A stretch of 64,000 nt of DNA from Pyxicephalus adspersus (GCF_032062135.1 NC_092859.1:64353295-64417294); one strand, 5' to 3'. Positions 47,991 to 60,589 are shown, counted from the first letter of the stretch. The notes: generated by a model from the sequence alone, not told the origin. Program-made: numbers and translations.

Positions 47991-49090
47991 CAGCGCGAGC
48001 CCCGCCCCCATTCCCTGCTGTCATTACAGAGGAAATAAACAGCCCCGCTTTATTAAAAAAGGCCAAAAAGCGGCAGAAAAGCCCCGGTGGGCCACCTTTC
48101 TCCCAGGGGCTGTGATGAGGAGCCCCTGTGAGCATCGGGGGGGGGCATCCCAAGATCACGATGTTCTCAGGTCTGCAGGAAGTTGCGAGTTGTCGGTTTC
48201 ATAACAGCCCGTGTTCGTGGAAATGGCCGAGAATGTGGGAAAAGTTGAGGGATGATGATGACTCAGAGCGAAGCTGGGGGGGGGGGGGTTGAGAAGCTGC
48301 CACAGGGATCAAAGTGCGAGCTCTTGGGCACAGGCAGGCCTGCAGATAACACAGGGAAGGCGCCGTGTAGGAGGCCGGGGCAGGACCCACTGACATGTAG
48401 TAATGGGGGGGGGGAGAATCTGTGTGTAGAATAGAAAGAGCCCTGCACCCGCCGCCCTACAAAGTTGTGAGCTGTCAGTGCGGGGGATCAGGGGAATAAC
48501 AAAGTAATGTGACGGTGACGTGTGGAAGAGTGCGGTGCCCTTCAGCCTGGTGTCTACCCCCTTACCGACATGTGTGGGCTCTCCGCTCCGCTCCTACTCC
48601 CGCACTTCCATGGCGATCTCCGCACTGTACACAAACAAGTTGGCGTGAGAAGAGGCGCTGCTACAGCTGCCGGAGGAGGAAGTAAACAGGCGCTGGAGAC
48701 ACTATGGCAGTGCCCCAGCTGAATGTCCACTCTCCTCCCTGCACACCCCCTGGCCGCCCTCTAGCCCCTCCTTTCCACCACTGGATACCTACAGCTGTCG
48801 GCCTTCAGGCTCTGGGCATGTTTCCGTGCTTACACAAGCTCTGTGCCCCCGTGTCGGCTGGTAGCGGCCCGGGTTCGGCGCGGTGCACACAGCAGAGGCG
48901 CCCTCGGGGATGGGAGCCGCCTATCCCGGACATGCAAGGAGGAGAGACAGAGGGCGGCCGGCGGAGGGGGCTCTGTGCGTGCAAACAGGGGAGGGAGGCC
49001 GAGCGAGCGAGGTAGAGCGCAGGGAACGCTGCAACCTGTTGGCTGCTGCCGGCAACTACAGCCCCGGTCCATAGTCCTCATCTGCCCCGG
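47880..49090 (-). promoter_or_regulatory. NR3C1: CpG-rich NR3C1 promoter / first-exon region
   Basis: This segment is markedly richer in G+C and CpG than everything around it, with several G or C runs and GC boxes, and lies just upstream of exon 2 in the direction of transcription. A good donor (CATGTCG|GTAAGG on the minus strand) puts a candidate first-exon end at 48,566, with the transcription start somewhere between there and about 49,090. NR3C1 in other vertebrates is driven by a TATA-less CpG-island promoter with multiple first exons. Open frames here in several directions are GC-bias artefacts. No TATA box was noted. Confidence 0.65.
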
Positions 49091-49218
49091 TAGGCAGTAA
49101 TCACCCTGTTATGTGACTGCCTATTTTAACAAGCTCCTATTGTTAAGAAAACTAAGGTAATCCATAGTCTGGGGACAGGTGCACTTTAAGGCAAAATGGA
49201 ATGCTTGCCCACGTTTAA

Positions 49219-50490
49219 CCACCTGGGCGTTACACTGAGGTCTAGATTTCTGTACCAAAAGCGTTACAGGTTTTAATGAATTTTTTTTTTTTAAATTGTA
49301 CACCTGTAACTTACAGAAATATGTCCGAACAAGGTTCTAGTAGATATCATGAATATAAAAAATGTTTGAAACACACAATCATGTAAAAAAAATACTTTTA
49401 ATAAAATTAAAATACACAAAAATCAGCTTAAACAAGAATACATAAATAAATGAAAAATACTGAAAATGCGATAATTCGGTATACTGNNNNNNNNNNNNNN
49501 NNNNNNNNNNNNNNNNNNNNNNNNNNNNNNNNNNNNNNNNNNNNNNNNNNNNNNNNNNNNNNNNNNNNNNNNNNNNNNNNNNNNNNNNNNNNNNNNNNNN
49601 NNNNNNNNNNNNNNNNNNNNNNNNNNNNNNNNNNNNNNNNNNNNNNNNNNNNNNNNNNNNNNNNNNNNNNNNNNNNNNNNNNNNNNNNNNNNNNNNNNNN
49701 NNNNNNNNNNNNNNNNNNNNNNNNNNNNNNNNNNNNNNNNNNNNNNNNNNNNNNNNNNNNNNNNNNNNNNNNNNNNNNNNNNNNNNNNNNNNNNNNNNNN
49801 NNNNNNNNNNNNNNNNNNNNNNNNNNNNNNNNNNNNNNNNNNNNNNNNNNNNNNNNNNNNNNNNNNNNNNNNNNNNNNNNNNNNNNNNNNNNNNNNNNNN
49901 NNNNNNNNNNNNNNNNNNNNNNNNNNNNNNNNNNNNNNNNNNNNNNNNNNNNNNNNNNNNNNNNNNNNNNNNNNNNNNNNNNNNNNNNNNNNNNNNNNNN
50001 NNNNNNNNNNNNNNNNNNNNNNNNNNNNNNNNNNNNNNNNNNNNNNNNNNNNNNNNNNNNNNNNNNNNNNCAAAGGAACTCAATACAAAATTTTGAATTT
50101 CCCGCCCCGCCTCCCGCCCGCACCGACGCATGCAGCGACGTCACCGGGAAACCCCAGTGATCGTCACTGCACTCACCGGATGAAGAAAGAAGACAGAAGA
50201 CGTGTCCGGAGGAGCTGCAGGGAGAAGGTGAGTATTTTTTTTTGCGATCGACGCTGGATCATCGCACAGAGGGAGAAGAAGCCGGCCGGCTTTTTCTTCC
50301 CGGAGAGGACACCCGACGGTGGAGGACGACGCTGGAACACGACGGATGGACGATCGCAGCGGGACCAGGTAAGTGATCGATAAACCCGAACTTTTCTCAC
50401 TGTATTTTCATACAGTAAGAAAAGTTCGGGCTTATCGAAAATAGTAACTTTTTTTACCCCGTACCAAGGTCGGGCTTATCGGTCAGGTGG
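49219..50490. mobile_element. TTAA-flanked piggyBac-like element, full ends, N gap inside
   Basis: CCACCTGGGCGTTACACTGA at the left and ATCGGTCAGGTGG at the right, each adjoining TTAA (49,215-49,218; 50,491-50,494). The left subterminal region (CTGTAACTTACAGAAATATG, GTTTGAAACACACAATCATG) is shared with 52,795 onward. The right half has GGAACTCAATACAAAATTTTG, a GACGTCACCGGGAAACC block and a hairpin of GAACTTTTC/GAAAAGTTC at 50,389-50,428. TTAA duplication is the mark of piggyBac. No transposase left. Confidence 0.8.
49487..50070. other. Assembly gap (584 N)
   Basis: Run of N inside the piggyBac-like element, at the position where the ungapped copy at 52,795 has its minisatellite. Confidence 0.99.
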
Positions 50491-50788
50491 TTAAGGCATT
50501 TGTTGTGTTATGCTGCTGTCCTCATGTCCATACCCCCTTAAGCTGAAGGCACATGGGAAGCTCTATAATAACACAGTGCATACCCTCAATGTGAGCAGAC
50601 ACTAAGCCATTTAGGGTCCCCAGGATTATAACAATTTAGAGTTGTCCCAGAAAAACAACTGGGAACCTGCTAATGTGAACACTTCTGGTGGCTAAAACGG
50701 GAATTCGCTTCGTTTTTGCATCTGTGGGACAGAAGGTGAAGTAATACTGATGGCAACCTGGAAGGGGTTTTTAAACCTTACCCTATGG

Positions 50789-51182
50789 CAGGGGTCAGCA
50801 AACTCCGGCCTTTAGGCCAGATACGGCCTAGCCGGTAGTTCATTCTGGTCTAACACCCCCTGGCCGATCCGGCCTCATGCCGGCCGGTCCCCTGCGGCTC
50901 TAGCGGATCGGCCAGGGGGGCGTTGGGAACTGCCAGAGCTCCAGTGCTGCCCCCTTGCATATGCTTTCCTATTTACGTTTCCGTGGCCAACATTGATACT
51001 TCGGCCCCCGCGGTAAATAGGGAAAGCTCCCTGAAGGTAAGCCCTCTCCCCCGCAATGCATACAGATGAGGGATTTCACCTCAGGGGGTGTTCCCTGGTG
51101 GTGGGTGGAGCCATTGGGGCGGGTCCGGCCTGGTGTGCTCCTGCCCACCCCATAAATGGCCATAAAACTTTGCCGACCCCTG
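50789..51182. mobile_element. hAT-like nonautonomous element with 8-bp TSD
   Basis: CAGGGGTCAGCAAACTCCGG to AAACTTTGCCGACCCCTG, inverted ends, flanked by CCCTATGG (50,781-50,788) and CCCTATAG (51,183-51,190). GC-rich interior with GGCCGATCCGGCC motifs; no transposase. Termini match the Charlie/MER1-type hAT consensus. Confidence 0.8.
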
Positions 51183-51191
51183 CCCTATAGA

Positions 51192-51562
51192 GTTAAGGTT
51201 TAGTCTACACGAACGGTTTCCTTAACGCTTAACCTGAGGCTTTAAAAGTCCATGTTTGAAATTCCTATGCATTCCAAAGGGCCAATCCACCTCAGGACGA
51301 TTCCTTGAGGCACGTTTATGAGCAAGGAACGTTTAAAAAATTAAAACGCGGGGTTATTACTGGAAAACGCAAGTAAACCCTTCCATTGATTTCAATAGGG
51401 CGCTTTCCTACGTTTATAAGCACTTAAAATGGAAACGTGGGGAAACGCGGCATAGATGTTTTCTAGGCAAGCTTTAAAACGCTAATAAAAGTGCATATAA
51501 ACGCAGTAGGAACGTTTACATGCGTTTTTAAAAAATTGTCCATGTGGACCCAGCCTAAAGGA
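51192..51562. mobile_element. MITE with 'GTGGACCCAGCCTAAAG' end
   Basis: The left part begins AGGTTTAGTCTACACGAACG and the right part ends CATGTGGACCCAGCCTAAAG; both sides carry AACGTTT/AAACGC words in inverted arrangement. It directly abuts the duplication of the hAT element. Confidence 0.45.
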
Positions 51563-52020
51563 TACATTTTTACTATGCATACACAATAAAGCAGAATTAA
51601 GGTTAGGCTAATTTTAGCAGCAGGCACCCAGCAGTTCATTCAGTCCCAGCAAACCAAGGGCATGTGTATCTCTGCGGTTCTGGCAGCTCCAGGGAGCTAT
51701 CAGGCAGGTAAGAATGCTTATTCCAGGTAGGACATTGCCTGTCCCTTTCTGCAATAAAGCCCAGCCTGATCACATATTTTCCAAATGGAACTTTAGTTTA
51801 GCTTTAACTTCTTTTTCAATAGCAACAAGCTGTTTTTTTTTTTTTTTTAGCTTTACAAATATCCACTACACTAGTTCAAAAGTCCTCATGGCGGACAGTG
51901 GCAGTGAATCACCTAAGCTGGAAGCTTCTCCTTGGTGACTTCTGCTCACTAATCACATTGCTGGCACTTATGAGATGTAAAGATGTAAAACTAAAGCAAA
52001 AGTTTTACTTTGAGATACTA

Positions 52021-52344
52021 AAGCCACATACACACGTGCAATTCTTGTAGTTGGAAAGGATCTTTCACGATCCTTTCCAACGATAAGAACCGCACAATGC
52101 ATGAACGAGTGCTATACATACATCACTGTTCTGCTCTATGGAGAGGGGAGGGGGAGAGCGACGGAGCAGCACCCTGCTGCGCGCTCTCCCCCTTCTTTTT
52201 TTTAGGATCGCTCGTCGTTCATCGTCTGTGGATCCCCCAGGATGGACGATGATAGACACGGGCTGTACACACGCCAGATTCTCACCCGATATCCGCCGTG
52301 TGCCAATTATCAGGCGAGAAAAATTGAACGTGTGTACGTAGCTT
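52021..52344. mobile_element. Palindrome-rich MITE, copy 3 (inverted)
   Basis: AAGCCACATACACACGTGCA to GTGTGTACGTAGCTT, the reverse orientation of the 42,301 copy, with the same GGAAAGGATC hairpin (52,051-52,086) and a GGAGAGGGGAGGGGGAGAGC block. Left flank TA, right flank AA. Confidence 0.7.
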
Positions 52345-52794
52345 AACATTATGTTGAACCAGATCAGATCAGAGATCCCTTCTGTGTGGATGACCTGTAA
52401 GTACAAACATTGAAATCTGCACTTTTACAAATGATTAGTACATACAGCTCCAAACTAGTATACAGGTTTTATAGTCCTTGGATGAAGGTGACAGCCACTT
52501 TGCCCACTGTTCCTATGATGGATCAGGTTGCAGTACAGCCACCCAATTTTATAATAATAGCGTCTAGTAAGCACTGATCTTCCTGTAACTTTTATTGTTC
52601 CTGGCTACATGGAGAGCCAAGTGATATACAAAACTTTCCTTTAATATACTTTTTCATAAGTAGATTTTTTTCCAATGTAATTCCTCTTTGCTACAGAACT
52701 ATGCCTGTACTTTTGAATTCTGTTTATAGGTAATTATAAAAAATGTCTGAAAATAGTCAGAATAAGGCTTTCAGAAAGCAATCTCATTGTTTAA

Positions 52795-53690
52795 CCTCCT
52801 GAGCGTTACACTGAGGTCTAGATTTCTGTACCAAAAGTGATCCACTGTTTTTCATGAAATTTTTTTTTTTAATTGTAGACCTGTAACTTACAGAAATATG
52901 TCCGAACAGGGGTTCTAGTAGATATTATGAATATAAAAAATGTTTGAAACACACAATCATTTAAAAAAAAATTACTTTTAATAAAATTAAAGGAAAAACA
53001 CAAAAGTCAGCTTAAACATGACTACATAAACAAAGCGTGAAGCCATGGCAGGGGTCAGGCAGGCGGTGATGTCCAGGTCCAGGCAGAGATGTCAGAGTCC
53101 AAGCAGAGGTCAAAGCAGGCAGAGATGTCAGAGTCCAAGCAGAGGTCAAAGCAGGCGGAGATGTCAGAGTCCAGGCAGAGGTCAGGGCAGGCGGCAGGCA
53201 GAGATGTCGGAGTCCAGGCAGAGGTCAAAGCAGGCAGCAAATGGTCAAAATTAGGCGAAGATCAGCAAAGGTAAGATAAGACACAGTGTTACACACTAGC
53301 CATCCAGGGAATAAGTGGCAATTTTTAAAACTTTGATTCTGTATTTATTGGGGTTTGTTTTGAATTATTTTGTATTTGATCAGATACGGGAGTTTGTATC
53401 CAATCCAATACAAAATAAGAATTTGAATTTCCAAGTTATTTACTTTTATTTTTTTATTTTTTTGTATTGGATTGGATACAGGAGTTTGTAAGCCCCACCC
53501 CGCAAATAAGCCCTATCGGCAGCTTCTTTGTGCAACAGAGCATCCATTGCAGCAGACTTCAGAGAGTGCGGTCACGTTTCCCCCGGCGGCGGAGGGATAC
53601 CAAGAGAAGAGGACAGAAGCAGCTGGGACGCACACTGCGGGATCTAAGTACGGTAGTGGTGAGTACTTTTTTTTTTTTACAGCCTACATA
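52795..53690. mobile_element. piggyBac-like element with 36-bp minisatellite
   Basis: TTAA (52,791-52,794) then CCTCCTGAGCGTTACACTGA; the subterminal region matches 49,219 closely. At 53,038 GAAGCCATGGCAGG corresponds to the transposase start codon of the copy at 842. A minisatellite of about 36 bp units follows (53,062-53,250, GATGTCAGAGTCCAAGCAGA), then the TTTTGTATTGGATTGGATAC block at 53,461. The right TTAA end is not seen; the element stops near 53,690. Confidence 0.65.
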
Positions 53691-53869
53691 GTTAATAATG
53701 TGACTATATGGTCAATATTGACCGATCCCAGCCATTATTCATATAATGCTCAATCAATGGTGACTATACTTTTGAAATTTAGGAACCGAGGCAGTCAGTA
53801 TCGCTCTCATCTTTTTGTTCACCAAAAACCAGGACATTTTATTTTTAACTTATTGCACTTTGGGGGTTT

Positions 53870-56600
53870 TAGACCACTATGCTTTGGCCAAAACTATTTT
53901 AGCTGAAGTAAACAGATACGTTATCAGTTTAAATTGAACATTAGTACAAAACAATGGTTTCAAACACAAAAGTGCCTCTGCCGTTTTTTTAGGAAATGCG
54001 CGTCCCATCAAAGTATAAGCTATTTGAAATACCCTCGTCCAAAATTTTCTTATTTTAGGGCACTCCCACCATATATGATAGAGAGTTCCTGGTTTATTAC
54101 ATCCTCTAAAACATTTACCCTCACAGGTCAACTGGAATTTAGTAAGCCTAGATGGAACCATATACCATCTTAACATCAATTTAAAGTTGGTTTCTACCGC
54201 TGAAGCATTAATGCTACTATGAGCCACTGCAGACCATATCCGATTCCAGTCTTCCTGTTGCAGTGACATACCCATATCTGCCTCCCGTTTAGGTATATAG
54301 GATGGCATGGCCATACTTGTTTGAACTAAAGTATTATACAGAGCTGATAAAACTCCTTTTACCTTTAAGTTCTGTACACACATTTTCTCAAACCACGTCA
54401 TATTATTAATTCCAACAGTTAATATCAAGCTAGTTTGTATAAAATGCCTGATCTGGAGAAACCTTAAGAGTTCCTCTGGTGGAGCTTCATATTTTTCTCT
54501 AATCTCACTAAAAGATAAAATCCCTGCCATATTAATAAAATGACAGATTCTATATAAGTCCTTTTCTACCCACCAAGAAAACAGCCTTGGTTCCTCCAAA
54601 CCAGGAGGAAACAACGGGTTCCCAGTTATAGAACTTACTGGGCTATGGCCAGACATAAGGCCCCCCATATATCTAATAGAGTCCCATATTTTTAATGTAT
54701 GTCTCAGTATTGGATTGATGATATGGCGCTGTTGTACCTCTGGAATCCAGAGTCATGTATCTATTGAAATTGGTGCCACCAATGTTTTCCCAATGGAAAC
54801 TCATTTAGGAATATTTTTTTGGGCATGATATTGTAACAGGGGAGTAACTTGAGCAGCCTTATAGTATGAACTCAAATGTGGCACCGATAAGCCCCCAAGG
54901 TTCCTAGATCGATATAAGGTATGTCTAGGAACTCCTGGGCGCTTTGCCTCCCAAATATATTCTAACATTTTACTTTGTAGCATTTTTATTACCTGGTTAG
55001 GCATAGCTAATGGAAGAACTCTCATGAGATTTAGGAACTTGGGTAACCAGGACATCTTTATAGAAGCTATGCAGCCCAACCATGAGATTTGATAACGTTT
55101 CCATGTCTCTAATAAACCTATCAAATGTTTCACCAAATCAGGGATATTGACACTATACAAGAGCTCAAATGATGAAGGAAAATATATTCCCAGGTAGCTA
55201 ATTCCTTTAAACTACCATTGAAAGGGAAAAGATTCTTTAAGCAGTTTTACCATTTCTGTTGATAAATTTTTATTAGGAGCCTTACATTTTGATTGATTTA
55301 ACTGCAGCCCCGAGAAGGCCTGAAAGCCTTCCATTACCTTCATCAAATTGGGCAAGGTTACTTTGGGATTCGCCAGACTAAGGAAAATATCATCCGCAAA
55401 AAGAGTTGTTCCCCGATTATCTCTGTACCCTGAATGTCAACATTATTTCGAATAGCTTAAGCCAGGGGTTCTACTGCCAATGCAAAAAGCAATAGCGTTA
55501 GTGGGCAACCCGCCTAGTACCCCTGAAAAAACGTTCTGAACGGTAGCCCATATATTGTGTAAATGCCCTAGGGGAGTCATACAATGTGGAAACCCATTTA
55601 CAAAAGTTCTCTCCGAAGCCCCATTTGTTTAATATTGATATAGGATATGGCCATAACACTTAAAAAGCTTTTCTTATGTCCAAGCTCAGTAAAAAAGCTG
55701 TTGTCTTATTTTGTTTACCTTGTTGATTTAATGCAATATCCTCCCGCTTGTCGTCTGGGTATAAAGCCCGTTTGGTCAGCCGACACTAGGTCACCCAAAC
55801 TATCTTCCAATCAGGACGCCAAATACTCAACCAAAATCCCTTGTACTTTTTGATCCACCTCAGGGTTACTGAGCAAAGAGTCATTAAGTGACAATCTAAA
55901 CTGATCAGGCTTAGGAAAAAGGGAAGACAATGTAGCCCAAACTGCATCATGGTCTGACCATGAGATCACAAGACAAAACCAAAGGAAATGCTTTTTGATG
56001 TATTAAAATATGGTCTATACGGGTAAATAGTTGGTGGGGATGGGAAAAATATGTATAATCCATTTCTTTAGGATGTAATTCCCTCCACATATCTGACAAC
56101 ATTTCAGATTTCACCGAATCCTGCAACTTATTTGATAATATATTATCCCCAGATACAGCAGAATCCATAGATATTTTTTTCTTGTCCATACTTGGTATTA
56201 GTGGAACATTGGTGTCACCACAAATCATCAAATAACCTTGCACATTTTTGCGCACCAACATCATCAGCTGTTCAATAAAAAGTAGCTGATTCTCATTAGG
56301 AGCATAGTAAGACACCAATGTCACTTTAGCGTCATTTAATGTTCTAACCAATATCAAGGCTCGACCATCTTCATCCACCACCTTTCTATCCAAGTGAAAT
56401 GACACTGTCTTTCCAAAGCCAATAAGCACCCCTCTTCATTTTACTGCTGCATTAGCTTTTTTAGACAATTTTAGACAGGAGAAGGTAGAGAAGTGTGTCT
56501 CCTGTAGACATATTTTTACGTATATGAAAATAACGAAAGGCTTGTGACCTTTTAACTGGGGAATTAAGACCTTGTACATTGAGAGAGAGTATTGAAATTA
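53870..56600 (-). pseudogene. L1-type LINE ORF2, internally deleted
   Basis: Minus strand. The endonuclease begins NVQGLNSPVKRSQAFRYF near 56,580, a decayed LQETH follows, then VTLVSYYAPNENQLLFIEQL, LMICGDTNVPLIPSM, MDYTYFSHPHQLFTRIDHIL and SDHDAVWATLSSLFP (to about 55,920). The frame then jumps to LVSADQTGFIPRRQA near 55,780, so the fingers with the P-G-P-D-G motif are gone. LFADDIFLSLANP is near 55,390. The thumb frame (55,160-54,801) has ISWLGCIASIKMSWLPKFLN and SKMLEYIWEAKRPGVPRHTL. The C-terminal frame (54,668-53,877) has the zinc-knuckle GKCFRGCNKPGTLYHIWWEC. Several stops separate the frames. The 3' end stops at about 53,870. Not functional. Confidence 0.9.
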
Positions 56601-56809
56601 CCATTTCTCTATATTTTCCAAGTAATTCGTATATACCCTTTTCCTATCACAAACATGTATACAATATGCCGCCTGGCTTACACCAGAAACAAAAGGAAAA
56701 AAATACAGACTAAGACAGGGGTAATACTGGACAAACGAAACACTAGACATTATGCATATTATATACACCCAGGGTGTGCAGAGTGGAGACCCATGCAGAG
56801 TTTGACATA

Positions 56810-57699
56810 CCGTATATACCTGAGTATAAGCTGACTTTTTCAGTAACCCAAATGTACTGAAAAAGTCACCCTCGGCTTATACTCTAGTCAGGTATCAGAC
56901 CGATTGAGATGCGGGCGCCGCCAACAAGACTGGTGTCCCTCTGCCTGCAGGGGGAATCCCTAATGTCACTGAATGGGGCGTGGCTTGTGTGACCCGCACA
57001 AGCCGCACCCACATCACAACACTTTTCTGGTGTGTTAAGGCCAAGGCTAACAATGTATATTGGGGGTTACCTTCCCTGTTTTTAGAGACCATGACTGTCC
57101 GTCCGTATGAGGGGTGACAGCATGAAATAGGTAAATTCCAAAAGTCTATCTGACTCTTTATTAGTGTGTACACTTTGCTGTGCTTGCTCCCTTTTCCTGT
57201 GTACAGCAATCTCCTCCACAAGAAACCTAGGAGGCCAGAGACTCAAAACCTGATAGAAGACCTATTGAAGCTGCAATGCTGCAGAAAGTGAGGATCACAG
57301 AGCTAGAGCGGATCGCTGATTTTATTTGTTTTATTGCAGTGAATGTGAATAACTGCCCTCTAACACCTAAATCATTATCTCAAGACACCACAATGACCAC
57401 ATAAAAGCAAACTTATCAATGTCCTTAACACCCCAATTATCAGTAATTATCATGGAATATATGTATATATTTTCTATTATAATCATACCCCCCCCCCCCC
57501 AATCATTACAATCTAGAACTCTAGAGAAATCCCATTTTTACCCATTTATAACATCCCACTATCACATAGGAAGGCACCAAAAGCTGCAGCATTTCCCACC
57601 CTCGGCTTATACTCCAATCAATCAAATTTTCCTGTTTTCCAAGGTAAAAATAGGTACCTTGGCTTATCCTCGGATCGACTTATACTCAAGTATTTATGG
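56810..57699. mobile_element. 890-bp TA-flanked DNA element, nonautonomous
   Basis: CCGTATATACCTGAGTATAA at the left and TTATACTCAAGTATTTATGG at the right are inverted, with TA outside both ends (56,808-56,809; 57,700-57,701). CCTCGGCTTATACTC words recur near both ends (56,871 and 57,600). Nothing transposase-like inside; it contains a C-run (57,490-57,500). It lies just upstream of the 53,870-56,600 LINE. Confidence 0.75.
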
Positions 57700-57701
57700 T
57701 A

Positions 57702-59109
57702 CGTCATGTTCACTGGTTTCAAAAATATAACCTCATATTACATAACAGAGTAAAAAAATATATAATGATATTATATTTTGTAATTTTAATGGTATAATAT
57801 TGTTTTAAACCTACCTAAGAGATACCATGTGACCAATGATGTTGCCTGTTCTCTTTTCTAAAAACAGTATCAAGTAAAAGAAAAAAGATTTCTTCCATTC
57901 ACATCTTTCCAGTGAGATTCGTTGATGACACATATTAGTTAATTACAGTTACTGTGCAAAAACATTTTATTACACTAACCCATTGCAGTTCTTATGTGCT
58001 CTGCCACACAGTGCACCACAACACATAGTTATATGCACTTTCATAATTTATAATTATCATAAAAAAGTGCATGTGTCTCAACACATTGCACCAAGATGAA
58101 CCACAATGAATGGGCCCTAAATCCAACATATGTGTTTTTGTTAGTACGACTGTGATAGTAATTCCAGCGATCTGGAGCTTTTTCAATGAGCAACTGAAAA
58201 TTTGCAATGTTTGGTAGCTAGCTGCAAATCTCTGCTACTAATTTTCTAGTGTGACTGTAAACACCTTAACACTCCTGTGTTAACTAGTAAAAGTATTACA
58301 AGTAAAACGTTACTTCGCTTGTGAGTATGAAGAGATCTTGTAAAGCTGCTAAAAGGAGACACCAAAGACAGCAGGCCTTTCACAAAACACTCTTCCCTAT
58401 ACCATGCCTTGCCTTTCTGTTTACCTACATTAACTGAACAGTGGGAGAGGTAGAAAGATTAGCAGCATTAGTATTTGGCACCTACTGAAGTGGATCACAA
58501 TGCAAGTTGTGTGGAATGGTTATCTTATATTTTGTTTCCTTAATATTTTTTTTTCTGTAATTTTCCTATCTGTGACATGAAGAGCACAGCTGGAATCTGT
58601 TTTACCATAAGCAACATACACCATGCTTTAAAACACTTAAAGAAAAAATCCAGCTAATACTTTTTTTTTTTTAATGTGGGAAGATTTTTCCTGTTTTTCT
58701 TCTTCAATTACAACTGCAAAATGTTGCTTTCCACTCACTTTCTTCCATGGCAACAATAAATTAGGTTATGTTACATTAAATTATGTTATATTACATAAAA
58801 AAAAGGTGTTTTTTTTTTTGAAGGTTGTGTTTTGAACCACTGCTACCCAGGGTGTTGCACTAATTATGTAAAAGTTGTGTTGAAAAGGATTACAGAAATA
58901 TACATTTCTTTAAAGCTTACACTATTGATTCCTATCTAAAATTACAAACTAAAAAATAAATGTATCTAAATCTGCTATGGTATTAAAATCTTATTTGTCC
59001 CAAGGTAAACATATGTAAGGAATTTTAGGGTAGACTATAAAACCTAAAATATACACAGTGTTTCATCAAGACATTGCTGAAACGAAAAAAGGACTCTGGG
59101 ATTTTAGTG
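57702..59109. other. No recognisable feature
   Basis: AT-rich sequence upstream of NR3C1 with no coding frame of interest and only short A/T runs. Confidence 0.5.
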
Positions 59110-59335
59110 TGTTATTATTATTATTAATAATAATTATTAAAATATTATTAGTAATAATAATATTAATATTATTATTATTATTATTATTATTAAACAAGAT
59201 TTATATAGCGCCAACATATTACACAGTGCTGTACATTAAAAAGGGGCTGCTAATGACAGACAGTAACACAGGAGGAGGAGAGGATCCTGCCCCGAAAAGC
59301 TTACAATCTAGAGGGTGGAAGAAGTAACACACAAT
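59110..59335 (-). mobile_element. (TTA)n plus L2-type LINE 3' tail
   Basis: A long TTA/TAA microsatellite (59,113-59,192) leads into TATAGCGCCAACATATTACA and AAAGCTTACAATCTAGAGGG. Same tail as the L2-type LINE at 25,140, same orientation. Confidence 0.7.
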
Positions 59336-59439
59336 AGGAGGGGAGAAGTAAACAAGGCTTAAAAACTCCTAGATCCCTGGTGCCCGGCCTGCAGTCCCTT
59401 GAGGTTCCTGCACACACAGTTGTATGTTTCCTTACCTAG

Positions 59440-59565
59440 GTGCTTTAGTTAGTTACATAGTAGGTCAGGTTGAAAAAAGACCATCAAGTTCATCCGCTAG
59501 GAAAATAAACATCCCAGATATAAAACCCTATAAGACATAGTTTGTTTGGAAGACAAAAACTCCTG
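59440..59565. repeat. Interspersed repeat (TTACATAGTAGGTCAGGTTG)
   Basis: TTACATAGTAGGTCAGGTTG followed by AAAAAAGACCATCAAGTTCA is a sequence I recognise as widespread in frog and fish genomes; class not certain. Confidence 0.5.
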
Positions 59566-59894
59566 AACTTTTTTCATTGGAACTAAACTCAACTTTGAAT
59601 CTGTAAATTTCTCAATCATGCCAGAGATGTCTTCGACTGGGTCCTGCAAAATCCTGTAATCTAACTTCATTTAACTGTGCAGGTGACATAGCCTGCTGTA
59701 AAGGGGGGAAAAAAAGAGTGCTGATCTCACTGTGCATGTTTGAGATCGGCTTTTCCCCCTACAATGTAGAAACAAGCAGCACCGTTTTTCTTTTTCTTTT
59801 TTTTTTTTTTTACATAACAAACATACAGGGCCAGAAAATTCACAATATAACATTACTGTACAAGTGGTAAACATGTCACTATTGAGAAACATAG

Positions 59895-60111
59895 GGACAG
59901 AATTATTAAAGCTCACCAAGGCTGGAGATAATACACTTTCATCAGTGAAGCTGGGTAATCCAGCAAACCTGTAGAGGATCTGGTCAAGAATTGAAAACAT
60001 TTGCTAATAGCAAATGATTTAGGAAATCCATTCTAGGTTTGCTGGATCACCCACCTTCACTGATTAAAGTGTATTCTCGCCAGCCTTAGAGACCTTTAAT
60101 AAATCAGGACC
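59895..60111. mobile_element. Palindromic MITE, second complete copy
   Basis: Same structure as 9,669-9,891: ACTTTCATCAGTGAAGCTGG mirrored by CCACCTTCACTGATTAAAGT, ends GAATTATTAAAGCTC and TTTAATAAATCAGG. Confidence 0.7.
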
Positions 60112-60535
60112 ATAGTGAGATCTAAAGACTAATAAAACATGTTACAAGTTTGCAAATGTTTTGTCAACAATAAAATTGAAGTTACAACCCTGAATAACTC
60201 TGAATAGACTGAAAGTTTCCTTTCTGTAATTTTTTAACATATTCATAGTTCTCCCCAGCCCCCTTTTATCTGCGGCTCTAATCAGAGTTTATGTTGTAAT
60301 GATGCCATGGAGATGAAAGTTTGGGGGATGTTAGCCACAAGTGCCTCCCACAGTAGAAACAAAGGTGGGGGGAAGCATAGGGTCTCTTTCAGAACAGGAA
60401 AGGGGATAGGGTATTGAGTCAAGGGAATAAGGAGGGGAGGTGGTAGTATACAATATCTTCAGCTGATAGACAATATGTTGGATAGTCAGAAACCCATATT
60501 GGTTTTTTGCTGCTGTGTTCAAGGAAAAAAAAGGT

Positions 60536-60589
60536 CATTTTTACTTTACATAAAATGGTTGTCTACACCTTTTATGTAAAGTAAAAATG
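60536..60589. other. Perfect 20-bp hairpin
   Basis: CATTTTTACTTTACATAAAA (60,536-60,555) pairs fully with TTTTATGTAAAGTAAAAATG (60,570-60,589) across a 14-base loop. The TTTACATAAAA word also occurs at 24,207 and, as an 18-bp palindrome, at 31,670-31,687, so it is probably the end of a repeat family. Confidence 0.8.

Larger units (their letters stand above)
46309..48565 (-). other. NR3C1: NR3C1 intron 1 (proximal), candidate
   Basis: Between the exon 2 acceptor and the best first-exon donor candidates. Contains a perfect 15-bp hairpin (46,771-46,805), an (AC)n(AT)n microsatellite (47,070-47,094), and a poly-T tract (47,279-47,302). Its length depends on which first exon is used. Confidence 0.45.

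Noticed and set aside
48252..49100. Several overlapping GC-rich frames on both strands
   Set aside because: High G+C lowers stop frequency; none resembles a known protein, and the region behaves as a CpG-rich promoter.
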